Positions 34,641 through 44,953 are shown, counted from the stretch's first letter. The stretch is 49,067 nt of DNA from Gallionella sp. (GCA_023259035.1 JAHFRA010000004.1:1-49067); one strand, 5' to 3'. The notes: a model not told the origin generated them from the sequence alone. Program-made: numbers and translations.

Positions 34641-36078
34641 TGCGCGGCGCCAACAGATCGGTGATCGTGCCTTCGGCCATTTCTGCCGCAAAGCCAAGCG
34701 TTTCCGACAGGGTCGGATGCGGGTGGATGGTCAGGCCGATGTCTTCCATATCGGCCCCCATTTCCAGCGCAAGCACCGCCTCGGCGATCAGTTCACCGGC
34801 GTTGGCGCCGACGATGCCCGCACCGAGGATACGGCGCGTCTGCGGGTCGAGCAGCAGTTTGGTGGCGCCTTCTTCGCGACCGATGGACAGCGCACGCCCC
34901 GAGGCCGCCCAAGGAAACGCCGCCTTCTCGTAGGCGATACCTTGCGCCTTGGCTTGCATCTCGGTCAGACCCATCCACGCGATTTCCGGATCGGTATAGG
35001 CCACCGACGGAATGGTCAGCGGCTCGAAAAAACTCTTGTGTCCGGCGATGACTTCCGCCGCGACCTTGCCTTCGTGTGCCGCCTTGTGCGCCAGCATCGG
35101 CTCGCCGACGATGTCGCCGATCGCGTAGATGTGCGGCACATTGCTGCGCAGCTGCTGGTCCACCGGAATAAAGCCGCGTTCGTTGACCGTCACGCCCGCC
35201 GCTTCCGCGCCGATGTCGCGCCCGTTGGGGCGGCGGCCGACGGCCATCAGCACGCGGTCGTACAGTTGCGGTGCCGGTGCCTGCTCGCCGTCGAAGGTGA
35301 CTTTTAGCCCATTCTTCTGCGCTTCGATTTTGCCGACTTTGGTTTTCAGGTAAATCGCTTCGTAGCGTTTTTCGATACGCTTGTGCAGCGGGCGCACCAG
35401 GTCGCGGTCCGCACCAGGAATCAGTCCGTCGGCCAGCTCCACCACGCTGATTTTGCAGCCGAGCGCGTCATATACGGTGGCCATTTCCAACCCGATGATG
35501 CCGCCGCCGACGATCAGCATGCGCTTTGGCACATCCTGGAGTTGCAATGCGCCGGTGGAGTCGATGATGCGCGGATCGTCATAAGGAAAGCCGGGAATGC
35601 GCGCCGTGCTGGAACCCGCCGCGATGATCGCGTGATCGAAGCTGATGGTCTTGTTACCTTCGGTGGTTGCGACGACGATGCTGTTGGGCGAGCTGAATTT
35701 TGCTTCGCCCTGCACCACCTGCACCTTGCGTTGTTTTGCTAGCCCGGACAGGCCGCCGGTAAGCTTGGCGACAACGCTGTCCTTCCAGGCGCGAATTTTG
35801 TCGATGTCGATGGTCGGTTTGCCGAACGTCACGCCGTGCTGCGCAACTTCCCCAGCTTCGTTGATGGCCTTGGCGACATGCAGCAGCGCCTTGGACGGGA
35901 TGCAGCCGACATTCAGGCACACGCCGCCCAGGCTGGCATGGCGTTCCACCAGCACCACTTGCTTGCCCATATCGGCGGCGCGGAACGCGGCGGTGTAGCC
36001 GCCGGGGCCTGCGCCGAGCACCAGTACTTCGGCGTGCATATCGCTTGCTTCAACTTTGGCTTCGATAGTCTGGCTCAT
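34627..36078 (-). CDS. lpdA: Dihydrolipoyl dehydrogenase
   Basis: The E3 component of 2-oxoacid dehydrogenase complexes, reoxidising dihydrolipoamide with NAD+. The 483 residues have the FAD-binding VLGAGPGGYTAAFRAADMGK, the redox disulfide GGVCLNVGCIPSK, a second dinucleotide motif IVGGGIIGLEMATVY and the C-terminal HPHPTLSE with the catalytic His-Glu. The E1 and E2 genes that often precede it are not adjacent here; another hairpin lies upstream instead. The last residues (APRRKPS) run into the inserted palindromic element. Confidence 0.96.
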   Translation of the reverse strand: MSQTIEAKVEASDMHAEVLVLGAGPGGYTAAFRAADMGKQVVLVERHASLGGVCLNVGCIPSKALLHVAKAINEAGEVAQHGVTFGKPTIDIDKIRAWKDSVVAKLTGGLSGLAKQRKVQVVQGEAKFSSPNSIVVATTEGNKTISFDHAIIAAGSSTARIPGFPYDDPRIIDSTGALQLQDVPKRMLIVGGGIIGLEMATVYDALGCKISVVELADGLIPGADRDLVRPLHKRIEKRYEAIYLKTKVGKIEAQKNGLKVTFDGEQAPAPQLYDRVLMAVGRRPNGRDIGAEAAGVTVNERGFIPVDQQLRSNVPHIYAIGDIVGEPMLAHKAAHEGKVAAEVIAGHKSFFEPLTIPSVAYTDPEIAWMGLTEMQAKAQGIAYEKAAFPWAASGRALSIGREEGATKLLLDPQTRRILGAGIVGANAGELIAEAVLALEMGADMEDIGLTIHPHPTLSETLGFAAEMAEGTITDLLAPRRKPS

Positions 36079-36102
36079 AGCTTCCCTTCCAAAATTGTTT
36101 GT

Positions 36103-36151
36103 GTAGGGTGCGTTCCACGCACCATTTTCCGGTGCGTGAAACGCACCCTAC
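36103..36151. repeat. Palindromic element GTAGGGTGCGT between lpdA and proA
   Basis: Two 21-bp arms (36103-36123 and 36131-36151) are complementary apart from one base, with a 7-base loop. The right arm includes the proA stop TAG (36148-36150). Elements of this GTAGGGTGCGTT type are common extragenic palindromes in proteobacteria. Confidence 0.9.
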
Positions 36152-37407
36152 GTCCTGACCTGCCCGCTGCCCAGCACGATGAATTTCTGCGACGTCAGCC
36201 CTTCCAGCCCGACCGGACCGCGCGCGTGGATCTTGTCGGTGGAGATGCCGATTTCCGCGCCGAGGCCGTATTCGAAGCCGTCGGCGAAGCGCGTGGAGGC
36301 ATTCACCATTACCGAGCTGGAATCCACCTCGCGCAGGAAGCGCATCGCCCTGGTGTAATTCTCGGTGACGATGCTATCGGTATGCAGCGAGCCGTAGGTG
36401 TTGATGTGTTCGATGGCTTCATCCAGTCCGGCGACGATGCGCACCGCGAGAATCGGCGCAAGATATTCGGTGCGCCAGTCTTCCTCGGTGGCGGCCTTTA
36501 TCTGCGCAATGATCGCGCGCGCCGCTGCGTCGCCGCGCAGTTCGACATTTTTGTCGAGATAGATTTTGCACAGCGGCGGCAGCACTTTGGTGGCCACGCC
36601 CTGCGCGACCAGCAGTGTCTCCATCGCGTTGCACACGCCGTAGCGGTGCGTCTTGGCGTTGTCGGCGATGCGGATCGCCTTGTCCAGATTGGCCTCGTCG
36701 TCGATGTACACATGGCAGATGCCGTCCAGATGCTTGATCACCGGGATGCGCGCCTCCTCGGAAATGCGCGCGATCAGGCTCTTGCCGCCGCGCGGCACGA
36801 TCACATCGACGTAATCCTTCATCGTGATCAGTTCGCCGACCGCAGCGCGGTCGGTGGTGGCAATCACCTGCACGGCGGTTTCAGGCAATCCGGCGGCGCG
36901 CAGCCCGGCATGTACGCAGGACGCTATCGCCTGATTGGAATGAATCGCTTCCGAACCGCCGCGCAGGATCGCCGCATTGCCGGATTTCAGGCACAGCCCG
37001 GCGGCATCCGCCGTGACGTTGGGGCGCGACTCGTAGATGATGCCGATCACGCCGAGCGGCACGCGCATCTTGCCGACCTGGATGCCGGAAGGGCGGTAAC
37101 TCATGCCGCTGATCTCGCCGATCGGGTCGGCCAGTTGCGCGATTTGCAGCAATCCTTCGGCCATGCTCTTGATGGTTTTTTCGCTCAGCGTGAGGCGATC
37201 CACCGAAGCGGCATCCAACCCGTTGGCGCGCGCCGCCGCGACATCCTTTGCGTTCTCGGCAATGAGTTGTGCGCCGCCGTCCATGATGGCGGCGGCGATA
37301 GCTTCCAGCGCGCGATTCTTGGCGGCGGTGTCGGCCTGCGCCATGATGCGCGAAGCCGCGCGGGCCTGCTGCCCGACGGATTTCATATATCGCTTGATGT
37401 CTTCCAT
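36148..37407 (-). CDS. proA: Glutamate-5-semialdehyde dehydrogenase (gamma-glutamyl phosphate reductase)
   Basis: ProA reduces glutamyl-5-phosphate with NADPH in proline synthesis. The 419-residue protein shows the family blocks [45 protein letters not shown], and the catalytic-Cys region [11 protein letters not shown] and [13 protein letters not shown]. Start ATG 37407 ([12 protein letters not shown]) matches the usual N-terminus; ATG 37437 adds ten residues. proB is not adjacent. The gene is flanked on both sides by palindromic repeats. Confidence 0.96.
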   Translation of the reverse strand: MEDIKRYMKSVGQQARAASRIMAQADTAAKNRALEAIAAAIMDGGAQLIAENAKDVAAARANGLDAASVDRLTLSEKTIKSMAEGLLQIAQLADPIGEISGMSYRPSGIQVGKMRVPLGVIGIIYESRPNVTADAAGLCLKSGNAAILRGGSEAIHSNQAIASCVHAGLRAAGLPETAVQVIATTDRAAVGELITMKDYVDVIVPRGGKSLIARISEEARIPVIKHLDGICHVYIDDEANLDKAIRIADNAKTHRYGVCNAMETLLVAQGVATKVLPPLCKIYLDKNVELRGDAAARAIIAQIKAATEEDWRTEYLAPILAVRIVAGLDEAIEHINTYGSLHTDSIVTENYTRAMRFLREVDSSSVMVNASTRFADGFEYGLGAEIGISTDKIHARGPVGLEGLTSQKFIVLGSGQVRT

Positions 37408-37459
37408 GATGCTTACCGAGTTGCGAGTGGCTGGCATTTTATCACCTCGGTGCAGTTCT

Positions 37460-37547
37460 GTAGCCCGGATGAAACGCAGCGGAATCCGGGGTTTTTCTGC
37501 GTTTCCGGCGGGCGTTCCCGGATTCCGCTGCGTTTTATCCGGGCTAC
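37460..37547. repeat. Palindromic repetitive element, copy 2 (GTAGCCCGGATG family)
   Basis: An 88-bp inverted repeat with arms 37460-37490 and 37517-37547, starting GTAGCCCGGATGAAACGC and ending GCGTTTTATCCGGGCTAC. It is the same family as 8973-9056, with a different loop. It lies between the divergent proA and trpC genes. Confidence 0.92.
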
Positions 37548-37618
37548 GTATTAATCACCTGCGCCGCTAGCCCTGCCTGCCTGTTAAAATGCGCGTCTTA
37601 ATTAAGCGAAGCCTCGCA

Positions 37619-38422
37619 ATGTCCGACATCCTTAAAAAAATCCTCGCGGTAAAGACTCGGGAAGTAGACGATGCACAAGTCATCAGACCGCTCGCCACGA
37701 TGCGTGCCGAGGCGGAACAGGCCGTAGCGCCGCGCGATTTTGCCGGCGCGATCCGCGCCAAAATTTCCGCAGGACAGTCTGCCGTGATCGCGGAAATCAA
37801 GAAGGCCAGCCCGAGCAAGGGCGTGTTGCGCGCCGATTTCCGTCCCGCCGAAATCGCCGCCAGCTACGCGCAACATGGCGCGGCGTGTCTGTCAGTGCTG
37901 ACCGACGCGCAATTTTTCCAGGGCAGCGCCGAATACCTGAAGCAGGCGCGCGCCGCCTGTGCGCTGCCGGTGCTGCGCAAGGATTTCATCGTGGACGAAT
38001 ACCAGATTTACGAGGCGCGCGCGATGGGTGCGGATGCCATCCTGCTGATCGCCGCCGCGCTGGATGTGGCGCAGATGCTGGCGTTCGAGGCGTTGGCGCA
38101 CAGCCTCGGCATGGCGGTGCTGGTGGAAGTGCATAACAGAGAGGAACTGGATGTTGCGCTGCAACTGGCCACGCCGCTGATCGGCGTGAACAACCGCAAC
38201 CTGCGCACCTTTGAGGTGAGCCTGCAAACCACGCTGGACTTGCTGCCACGCATCTTTTCATCTGAACAAGGGGCTGATCGCATCGTCGTCACCGAAAGCG
38301 GCATCCTCAAGGCGGAAGATGTCAATTTGATGCGCGACAGCCGGGTGAACGCCTTCCTGGTCGGCGAAGCGTTCATGCGCGCGGATGATCCTGGTGCAGA
38401 GCTGGAGAAAGTGTTTGGATAA
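37619..38422 (+). CDS. trpC: Indole-3-glycerol phosphate synthase
   Basis: TrpC closes the indole ring in tryptophan synthesis, converting CdRP to indole-3-glycerol phosphate. The TIM-barrel protein of 267 residues has [17 protein letters not shown] near residue 58, [36 protein letters not shown] and [13 protein letters not shown] with the catalytic Lys/Glu residues. Start ATG 37619 (MSDILKKI) fits the family; the frame to 37589 only adds ten residues. It stands alone here, without trpGD upstream. Confidence 0.96.
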   Translation: MSDILKKILAVKTREVDDAQVIRPLATMRAEAEQAVAPRDFAGAIRAKISAGQSAVIAEIKKASPSKGVLRADFRPAEIAASYAQHGAACLSVLTDAQFFQGSAEYLKQARAACALPVLRKDFIVDEYQIYEARAMGADAILLIAAALDVAQMLAFEALAHSLGMAVLVEVHNREELDVALQLATPLIGVNNRNLRTFEVSLQTTLDLLPRIFSSEQGADRIVVTESGILKAEDVNLMRDSRVNAFLVGEAFMRADDPGAELEKVFG

Positions 38423-38503
38423 ATAGACCGGATACGATGCTGCGGTGGACCGGAAGCTGGTAATCAGGCAGCGTGCAGCAAACGAAACCTGGGTTAGCGC
38501 ATT

Positions 38504-38938
38504 TTACTTCTCGCCGCGCCCCTGTTCCTGAATCACTTCAAAGTCATGCGTAATCGCGGCAGTCGCGCCGAGCATGATGGAGGCAGAGCAGTATTTTTCG
38601 GCTGATAGTTTGATGGCTTTTTCAACCGCTTCCGGCTTGATGTTCCTGCCTGTCACGACAAAATGCATGTGGATCTTTGTAAACACCTTGGGATCAGTTT
38701 CGGCGCGTTCCGCGTCCAGTTCAACATAGCAATCGGTAACGGCCTGGCGACTTTTCTTCAGGATGGAAACCACGTCGAAGCTGGTGCAGCCGCCCGTGCC
38801 GAGCAGCAGCATTTCCATCGGGCGCGGGCCGAGATTGCGCCCTCCCGCGGTTGGCGGACCATCCATCAAAACAGCGTGGCTGCTTTCCGTTTCACCCAAA
38901 AAAGAGGCCTGTTCCACCCATTTGACGCGAACTTTCAT
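38504..38938 (-). CDS. OsmC/YhfA-family protein
   Basis: A 144-residue OsmC-fold protein with the two conserved Cys: GTGGCTSFDVV near residue 50 and AEKYCSASIM near 118. OsmC/Ohr proteins are thiol peroxidases; the YhfA subgroup has no defined substrate. The Arg expected in peroxidatic Ohr proteins is not clear, so I do not assert peroxidase activity. AAAGGA precedes the ATG. It follows the DUF218 gene's opposite end with a 19-base gap and shares its strand. Confidence 0.9.
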   Translation of the reverse strand: MKVRVKWVEQASFLGETESSHAVLMDGPPTAGGRNLGPRPMEMLLLGTGGCTSFDVVSILKKSRQAVTDCYVELDAERAETDPKVFTKIHMHFVVTGRNIKPEAVEKAIKLSAEKYCSASIMLGATAAITHDFEVIQEQGRGEK

Positions 38939-38957
38939 GCTGAATCCTTTTTATCGT

Positions 38958-39737
38958 CTAAATGCCAAAGATTGCTAACTTTACCCGATAGCAGAGCAAT
39001 CCGATCATTTCATGAACGAAAATTTTGCTGTCGCGCAGCGATTCGGCATGCGGCAGGAATGCCAGCGGGTCGATCCGCTGGCGCGTGGTGAAGGCGGTCG
39101 GCGCCTCAACCACTTCGAATCCGGCATGACGGAATATCCCGGCGGAGCGCGGCATGTGCCAGGCGTGGGTGACAAGGTAGATTTTTCTGATCCCGGCCTT
39201 TTGCAGGGTTTGGAATGAGTAGCGCGCATTTTCGGAAGTGTTATTCGAAACGCCTTCAGTCCAGCGCACCGCCACGCGGAAGTCCTGTTCCAGCGAGAAG
39301 CGCATTTGTTGCGCTTCCGAAACGCTGTTGCCCAACGGTTTGCCGCCGCTCACCAGTATCGGTTTGCCGGTTTCGCGCTGGAGCTTTGCGCCATAGCGCA
39401 AGCGCTGCAGGGTTAGCCCGTTGACGGTATCCTGCCCGGCATATTCCGGTGCATGGAGATACGTCCCGCTGCCGAGTATCACGATCGCATCGGCTTGAGG
39501 TTGCCTATCGGGATGCCGGTTATCCAGCGCTACGGTGCGCGCCTCCAGCAAGTGCAGCGCACCCTCGGCAAAATAAGGCGTGGAGGCGATCCACAGCAAG
39601 CCGGATGCGATGAGAAGCAGCGGCTTGGCAAACTTGTTGCGGAGATAGAGCAGAAAAATTCCTAGCGCCAGCACGAGCAACAAGCTGAGTGGCGGCAGCA
39701 GGAAGGCGGCGATGAAGTTGGTGATGAACCAGGACAT
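38958..39737 (-). CDS. DUF218 / ElyC-SanA-YdcF family membrane protein
   Basis: A 259-residue protein with two N-terminal membrane segments (about 5-30 and 36-55) and a DUF218 domain beginning ADAIVILGSGT and containing GKPILVSGGKP, SENARYSFQTLQKAGIRKIYLVTHAWHMPRSAGIF. ElyC members act in envelope biogenesis (peptidoglycan/ECA lipid-carrier metabolism). The start ATG 39737 (MSWFITNF) gives a normal membrane N-terminus; the longer frame to 39812 lacks support. It is divergent from lnt, another envelope gene. Confidence 0.9.
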   Translation of the reverse strand: MSWFITNFIAAFLLPPLSLLLVLALGIFLLYLRNKFAKPLLLIASGLLWIASTPYFAEGALHLLEARTVALDNRHPDRQPQADAIVILGSGTYLHAPEYAGQDTVNGLTLQRLRYGAKLQRETGKPILVSGGKPLGNSVSEAQQMRFSLEQDFRVAVRWTEGVSNNTSENARYSFQTLQKAGIRKIYLVTHAWHMPRSAGIFRHAGFEVVEAPTAFTTRQRIDPLAFLPHAESLRDSKIFVHEMIGLLCYRVKLAIFGI

Positions 39738-39883
39738 ATCAATACGGGCAGGCGCAGAAAGGCTTATCTTACAGGCATTCACTTGCATTCCAGAAACACA
39801 TACGCGCGGCAAAATAGTCTTGTTCGGGCCGAATCGGGTATGCTTCGTGCGTTTTGCGATACAGGGTACGGCGGGATTTTTGC

Positions 39884-41479
39884 ATGAGTTGGTTAAATAA
39901 CAAATATTGGATTGCGTTGCTGGCGGGGCTGTCCTGTGTATTGGGTTTTGCCCCGTTCGGGATTTTTCCGATGCCGGTTTTTGCCCTCGCCGTGTTGTTC
40001 TCGTTGTGGCTGCGGGCCGACACGCCGCGCGTTGCGGGAAGGATCGGTTTCGTTTTCGGGCTGGGCCTGTTCAGCGCGGGTATCGGCTGGATTTATGTGG
40101 CCTTGCACGACTATGGCGATATGCCCTTGTTGTTGTCTTTGCCGGCAACTTTTCTGTTTGCGGCGTTCCTCGCCTTGTTCACGGCACTGGCCGGTTATGC
40201 GCAAGCGCGTTTTGGCGAAACTCGCGGAATCCGATCTGCGCTGACGAACCGGTTGTGTCTGGTGTCGGTGATGCCCGCCGCATGGGTGTTGGTCGAGTGG
40301 CTGCGCGGCACGATCTTCACTGGTTTTCCGTGGCTTGCATTTGGCTATGCACATAATGACAGCCCTCTGGCGGGCTATGCACCGATGTTTGGTGTATACG
40401 GCGTGTCGCTGGCAGCAGCGGTAAGCGCGGGCCTGCTGGCGTGGCTGCTGCAAGTGCGTTGGAGCAAACAAGGCACGCTGGCGATGGCAGTATTGCTTGT
40501 GCTCTGGGGCGCAGGCGCGTTGCTGCGCACGGTTGCGTGGACGCTGCCGTATGGTGAGCCGTTCACGGTGGCGCTGGTGCAGGGCAATGTCGCGCAAAAC
40601 TACAAATTCAATGAAGACGCGTTGATCGGCACTCTGGAAGCTTACCGCCGCTTGGCATTGCAAAACTCGGTGCGGCTTACCATCTTGCCGGAAACCGCGC
40701 TGCCGCTACCGCTCCATCAAGTACCGCAAGCGCTGATTGAACAACTGCGCGATCACGCCAGAAAAAACGGCGGCGACATACTGATCGGCTCCTTCGAGCG
40801 CGACAATGGCAACTACTACAACAGCGTGTTCACGCTGGGCGTGGCGGACGAGCAGCGTTACCGCAAGCAACACTTGGTGGTGTTCGGTGAATTCATTCCG
40901 TTACGCCCGCTGCTTGGCTGGTTCATCAATGGCGTGCTGAGTATTCCGATGGGTGACCTTGCGCGCGGCGACGAGCGCCAAGCGCCGCTCCATGTCGCCG
41001 GGCAGCGCGTGGCGGCAAACATCTGCTACGAGGATGTGTTCGGCGAAGAAATTATCCGTGCTCTGCCGCAGGCCACGCTGTTGGTCAATTTCACCAACGA
41101 CGCCTGGTACGGGCGCTCGCACGCGGCGGCGCAGCACAATCAGATTTCACAAATGCGCGCATTGGAAACCGGACGCATGATGCTGCGCGCCACCAACACC
41201 GGCGTGACCTCGATCATCGGCGCGGACGGCAAGCTGTTGCAACAATTGCCGCAACATCAGGAAGCAGTGTTGAAGGGTATGGCGCAAGGCTATGCAGGCA
41301 TCACGCCCTATGTGCGCTGGGGCAATGCCGCAGTGATGCTGTTGATTGCGCTGATGCTGGTCTATGCATGGGCACGATGCAACTTGTCTCTGGCTTCTCC
41401 CATGAAGCGTGCCAAGCAGGCAATCCGCGTAGCGGATGCTCGCACAAGGGTGGGCCGGGAGGAGGGATTTAAGGAGTGA
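39884..41479 (+). CDS. lnt: Apolipoprotein N-acyltransferase
   Basis: Lnt adds the third acyl chain to the N-terminal Cys of lipoproteins in the inner membrane, needed for export by Lol. The 531-residue protein has about six N-terminal membrane segments (to residue 190), then a nitrilase-like periplasmic domain with the catalytic Glu in ILPETALPL, Lys in the [13 protein letters not shown] region and Cys in [10 protein letters not shown], followed by a last membrane segment. Start ATG 39884 matches the family. It overlaps the next gene by four bases (GTGA). In many relatives lnt follows corC; that gene is absent here. Confidence 0.95.
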   Translation: MSWLNNKYWIALLAGLSCVLGFAPFGIFPMPVFALAVLFSLWLRADTPRVAGRIGFVFGLGLFSAGIGWIYVALHDYGDMPLLLSLPATFLFAAFLALFTALAGYAQARFGETRGIRSALTNRLCLVSVMPAAWVLVEWLRGTIFTGFPWLAFGYAHNDSPLAGYAPMFGVYGVSLAAAVSAGLLAWLLQVRWSKQGTLAMAVLLVLWGAGALLRTVAWTLPYGEPFTVALVQGNVAQNYKFNEDALIGTLEAYRRLALQNSVRLTILPETALPLPLHQVPQALIEQLRDHARKNGGDILIGSFERDNGNYYNSVFTLGVADEQRYRKQHLVVFGEFIPLRPLLGWFINGVLSIPMGDLARGDERQAPLHVAGQRVAANICYEDVFGEEIIRALPQATLLVNFTNDAWYGRSHAAAQHNQISQMRALETGRMMLRATNTGVTSIIGADGKLLQQLPQHQEAVLKGMAQGYAGITPYVRWGNAAVMLLIALMLVYAWARCNLSLASPMKRAKQAIRVADARTRVGREEGFKE

Positions 41480-41721
41480 ACTGGTTCTGCTACCTGCTGC
41501 GCTGCGCCGACGACACCCTGTATTGCGGCATCACCAACGATCTCGAAAAACGTCTCGCGGCGCATAACGCCGGGACTGCGTCCAAATATACGCGGGTACG
41601 CATACCGGTGGAGCTGGCGTTTGCCGAGCCATGCGCCAATAGATCCATCGCGTCGAAACGCGAAAGGGCGATCAAGAAAATGACGCGCGCCACAAAGTTG
41701 GCATTGTGCTTTCGTGCATAG
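41476..41721 (+). CDS. GIY-YIG nuclease-superfamily protein (YhbQ/UPF0213-like)
   Basis: An 81-residue single-domain GIY-YIG protein: [29 protein letters not shown] gives the two strands and the first helix with catalytic Arg, and the later Glu is in ELAFAEP. YhbQ-type proteins are small structure-dependent or ssDNA endonucleases of uncertain role. It starts with GTG overlapping the lnt stop (GTGA), with a GGAGG site upstream, so it should be coupled to lnt. Confidence 0.88.
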   Translation: MNWFCYLLRCADDTLYCGITNDLEKRLAAHNAGTASKYTRVRIPVELAFAEPCANRSIASKRERAIKKMTRATKLALCFRA

Positions 41722-41886
41722 CGCGCATTGCGATGTCTGGAAGCAGCGCGTACCGCCAGATGCAGATGTGTCGGGCGACCGGATTCCATTTGGCCATGCG
41801 GTCAGGTTGGGAAATTGTTCCAGTCATGCCGCTGGCTATCCCGCCAGCAGGAGAAAGTGGCGCGGTTCGGCTACACGAGGTTCACG

Positions 41887-42534
41887 TTAATGTCCCCCGG
41901 ATTTTTTCTCCACTTGTTTGATACCTTCCTGAATGTCCGCTTTGCGGCCAGAATCCGCGTCTTCACGGTTAGGGCGCGCCGGGGCGTTCAAGGCTTTCTT
42001 GAAATACTCGAGGGACTTGGCGTATTCGCCGCGCTCGAGCAAAAAATCCGCATAAAAGTAATTTGAGTCTATGCCGTTCGGGTTGATCTTCAGCGCGCGC
42101 TCGAGATATTCGCGGGCCTTGTCATGGTCGCCGAAAGAAATAAATCTCGGCACTTTGTAATACAGGCTGCCGAGCGATGTCAGTGCAGAACCGTCCATTG
42201 CATTAGCGTCAATTTTCTCCGCAGCCAGCAGCAAGTCGCGCGCAGCCTTTGCAGTGCTGCCGGCCGAGAGCTTGCCTTGATATTTGGCGAGGGTGCTGGT
42301 GATGATTCCTTCCCAGATCAGCGGCTCGGCACGACCCGGATTGCTGGCAGTTACCTGATGTGCCTGTTCGGAAAGTTTCTTGAGCGCCGCTTCACGGTCT
42401 TTTTCGGGCGTCTGGTAGTTGGCTGTCGCCCAGTCATGTTGCAGTTTTTCGATGGATGCGTCGAGCGGGGCGGTTTCGGCGAATGCGCTATTGGCAGCGA
42501 ACAGCAGTGCGATTAACCAGGCGTACTTCTTCAT
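41887..42534 (-). CDS. Exported TPR-repeat protein
   Basis: A 215-residue protein with a signal peptide (residues 1-19, AFA-ET) and at least two tetratricopeptide repeats in the C-terminal half (AREYLERALKINPNGIDSNYFYADFLLERGEYAKSLEYFKKAL). The end is charged. It has a good AAGGAG site. It is the last gene of the leftward thermostable-hemolysin/ligase/SDR cluster, 38 bases after the SDR gene, and may be a periplasmic scaffold for it. Confidence 0.88.
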   Translation of the reverse strand: MKKYAWLIALLFAANSAFAETAPLDASIEKLQHDWATANYQTPEKDREAALKKLSEQAHQVTASNPGRAEPLIWEGIITSTLAKYQGKLSAGSTAKAARDLLLAAEKIDANAMDGSALTSLGSLYYKVPRFISFGDHDKAREYLERALKINPNGIDSNYFYADFLLERGEYAKSLEYFKKALNAPARPNREDADSGRKADIQEGIKQVEKKSGGH

Positions 42535-42572
42535 TGATAGCTCCTTGATTGGATAGTTACTTGTTGATGGAC

Positions 42573-43379
42573 TTATTTGCTAATGGATTGGGCGAATTTG
42601 CGGGCGATGCGGTTGTTCTTCAGCAGACCGTTGTCGACCAGACGCGGGAACATGCCATTCAGCTTGGCAAAGAAAGATTCCGGTTGGCCGATGAAATGTT
42701 CTTTGCAGTCGCGCTCGATCGCCTGCACGATCTGGGCGGCGACATATTCCGGCTCGTCCATATTGGTTTTGGTTTCTTCCAGCATCCGGGTGGTGATGTC
42801 GTCGTTCAGCGGTGTCTTGGTGGCGCGCGGTGCGACATAAGTGACGCCGACTTGGCTGTCGACCAGCTCGCGGCGTAGCGCCTCGGAAAATCCGCGCATC
42901 GCGAATTTGCTGGCGCAATAAGTTGCGAAATGCGGGAAGCCGATCGAGCCGAAGGTCGAGCCGATGTTCACGATACGCCCGCTGTTCTGCGCCAGCAGGT
43001 GTGGCAGCACGGCGCGCACCAGCAGCATCGGTGCGATGACATTGACGCCGATCATCTGCTCGATACGCTTGGGATCGTGGCGCTCGAACAGCGTGAAGTC
43101 CATCAGGCCCGCGTTGTTGATGAGCATGTCCACGCCGCCCAAGGCTTGCAGCGCAGAGGCCAGCGTCTGTTCCACCGCGCCTTCGGCAGACAGGTCGATG
43201 GCGATGGGTGTGGCAAAGCCGCCGCGCTGGTTGATTTCGGCGCAGATTTCCTCCACGCGCGGCGCGTTGCGTTCGACCAAGGCCAGCCGCGCGCCTTTTT
43301 CGGCGAGCAGCAAAGCCAATCGATAACCGATGCCGCCCGCCGCGCCGGTCAGGATGATGCGTTTACCGGACAGATTCAT
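42573..43379 (-). CDS. Short-chain dehydrogenase/reductase
   Basis: A 268-residue classical SDR. The NAD(P) motif TGAAGGIG lies at residues 11-18, NNAG follows near 88, Ser and Tyr-x3-Lys (YCASK) near 158-162. An Arg/Asn-rich C-terminal tail (NNRIARKFAQ) is extra. The cofactor choice is unclear; the substrate is probably a fatty or acyl compound given its neighbour. Its ATG overlaps the stop of the ligase gene as ATGA, so the two are translationally coupled. Confidence 0.92.
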   Translation of the reverse strand: MNLSGKRIILTGAAGGIGYRLALLLAEKGARLALVERNAPRVEEICAEINQRGGFATPIAIDLSAEGAVEQTLASALQALGGVDMLINNAGLMDFTLFERHDPKRIEQMIGVNVIAPMLLVRAVLPHLLAQNSGRIVNIGSTFGSIGFPHFATYCASKFAMRGFSEALRRELVDSQVGVTYVAPRATKTPLNDDITTRMLEETKTNMDEPEYVAAQIVQAIERDCKEHFIGQPESFFAKLNGMFPRLVDNGLLKNNRIARKFAQSISK

Positions 43380-44953
43380 GTGGTGTCCTCTGTTGCTGGA
43401 ATAAAGCGGTTAGCAGAATCGTCATCTGATTTTTCCTTGTACAGTTGTTCGATGGCTGTTTGATAAAGCTGCCAGATTGCCGCGCGCTTCAGCCGCCCAT
43501 TTGCGGTCAATTGCCCGTTTTGCGGCAGAAATGGTGCCTGTGCGGGCAGCCAGCATTTTACCTGAGCGTAGTCCGGCAGAACACTGTTGGCTTCCGCGAT
43601 GGCCCGGTTTACAGCATGGATAATTTCGGGAGAATTTCCGCGCGGCACGATCACCGCCACGTTCCACGGGCGTGCTTCGCCGAACACCGCCGCCTGTGCA
43701 ATGGCCGGATGCAGGGTCAGTTCGCGCTCCACCCATTCCGGAGACACGTTGCGCCCGAACGAGGTGATGAAAATATTCTTCTTGCGCCCGGTGAGGTGCA
43801 GGAAACCCCGCTCATCGAGATGCCCGATGTCGCCGGTCGGCCAGAATTTGCCCGGTTGCAGCGGCGCGTCACCGGTATAACCGAGCAGCGTTGCACCCGC
43901 CACCAGTATCTCGCCGTCTTCGGCAAATTTTACTTGCGCGTGCGCCAGCGGCTTGCCGACACTGCCTGTGCAGCGCCCGCTTTCGGTATTGAGCGCAACC
44001 ACCGAGGCACATTCGGACAAGCCGTAGCCCTCGAATACCGGGATGCCGAGTACCTCGGCACGTTGCAGCAGGCGTTCGGCGACGGGCGCGCCGCCCACCG
44101 CGACGAAGCGCAATTGTTGCGGCGCAGGATGCCCCGCTTCAATGGCGGCCACCATCGCGTGCAGTAACTGCGGCGTCAGGATCGTGGTTGTCGCGCGGCA
44201 TTGGATCAATGCGGTCAGCATTTTTTTTACGTCGAGTCCGGTCGAGCCGCTCAAGCCTACCTCGGCGAGCGGCAGCAGATGGCAGGTTGCCCCGGCCAGC
44301 AGCGGCACATATACGCCGGCGAGATTCTCCAGCAACGTGGACAGCGGCAGCACGCTGACATGGTGGTCATTCGCCTTGCCACATGTGGCCGCCAGCAGGG
44401 AAGATGCGACCTGTTGCAGCGTGTCGGTACTCAGGCACACACCCTTGGGATGGCCTGTGGTGCCGGAGGTGTAGGTGACTTTGATCGTTCCCGCAGGCAG
44501 CGTCTTTGCGGCGATGTCGCGCAGGCGGATTTCGCTGAATGTTTGATTGCCGAAGCTGTGCATCAATACCGTATCGGTTTCAATTCCCGCTGCCGCAAGA
44601 ATTTTATGGTACTGCTCCGGCTGGTCGGTGAGGATGCAATCGATTCCCGCATCGCGGATGCTGTGTGCGATTTGCTCTGCAGAAAAAAAGAACGGCAACG
44701 GAATAACCGGCTTGCCGATATTCAATCCGGCAAGATCAAGAACCGCCCACAGCGGCGAATTATCTAGTGCCAGCGCAATCGCCCTGGAGGGGGCAGCGCG
44801 CAGTTGCGCGCTGAGTTGTTCGATTGCGGCGGCGAGTTCCCGGTAGGTGAGAGTAAGCTGATTGCCAATCAGTGCAGGCGAGTCAGGTTGTTTCCTGCTT
44901 TGCTTGGCGATGGCCTCGACGACGGATGAGTGTACCGCTTTCACCATTGTCAT
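43376..44953 (-). CDS. AMP-dependent acid-CoA synthetase/ligase
   Basis: An ANL-superfamily enzyme of about 525 residues that should activate a carboxylic acid as acyl-AMP and transfer it to CoA or a carrier. The P-loop is YTSGTTGHPKGV (about residue 165); GYGLSECAS, PTGDIGHLDERGFLHLTGRKKN and the C-terminal catalytic Lys in LTANGRLKR follow. The start ATG 44953 overlaps the upstream stop (ATGA); ATG 44968 is an alternative. The substrate is likely a long-chain acid, by analogy with ligases in this context. Confidence 0.9.
   Translation of the reverse strand: MTMVKAVHSSVVEAIAKQSRKQPDSPALIGNQLTLTYRELAAAIEQLSAQLRAAPSRAIALALDNSPLWAVLDLAGLNIGKPVIPLPFFFSAEQIAHSIRDAGIDCILTDQPEQYHKILAAAGIETDTVLMHSFGNQTFSEIRLRDIAAKTLPAGTIKVTYTSGTTGHPKGVCLSTDTLQQVASSLLAATCGKANDHHVSVLPLSTLLENLAGVYVPLLAGATCHLLPLAEVGLSGSTGLDVKKMLTALIQCRATTTILTPQLLHAMVAAIEAGHPAPQQLRFVAVGGAPVAERLLQRAEVLGIPVFEGYGLSECASVVALNTESGRCTGSVGKPLAHAQVKFAEDGEILVAGATLLGYTGDAPLQPGKFWPTGDIGHLDERGFLHLTGRKKNIFITSFGRNVSPEWVERELTLHPAIAQAAVFGEARPWNVAVIVPRGNSPEIIHAVNRAIAEANSVLPDYAQVKCWLPAQAPFLPQNGQLTANGRLKRAAIWQLYQTAIEQLYKEKSDDDSANRFIPATEDTT

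Noticed and set aside
35836..37554. 572-codon open frame on the plus strand
   Set aside because: It spans the opposite strand of lpdA, an intergenic palindrome and proA. His/Arg/Gly-rich composition and lack of any domain mark it as a shadow.
41722..41886. Small gene or RNA between the GIY-YIG and TPR genes
   Set aside because: Only a 6-bp hairpin (41831-41848) without a T-run is visible; no coding frame.
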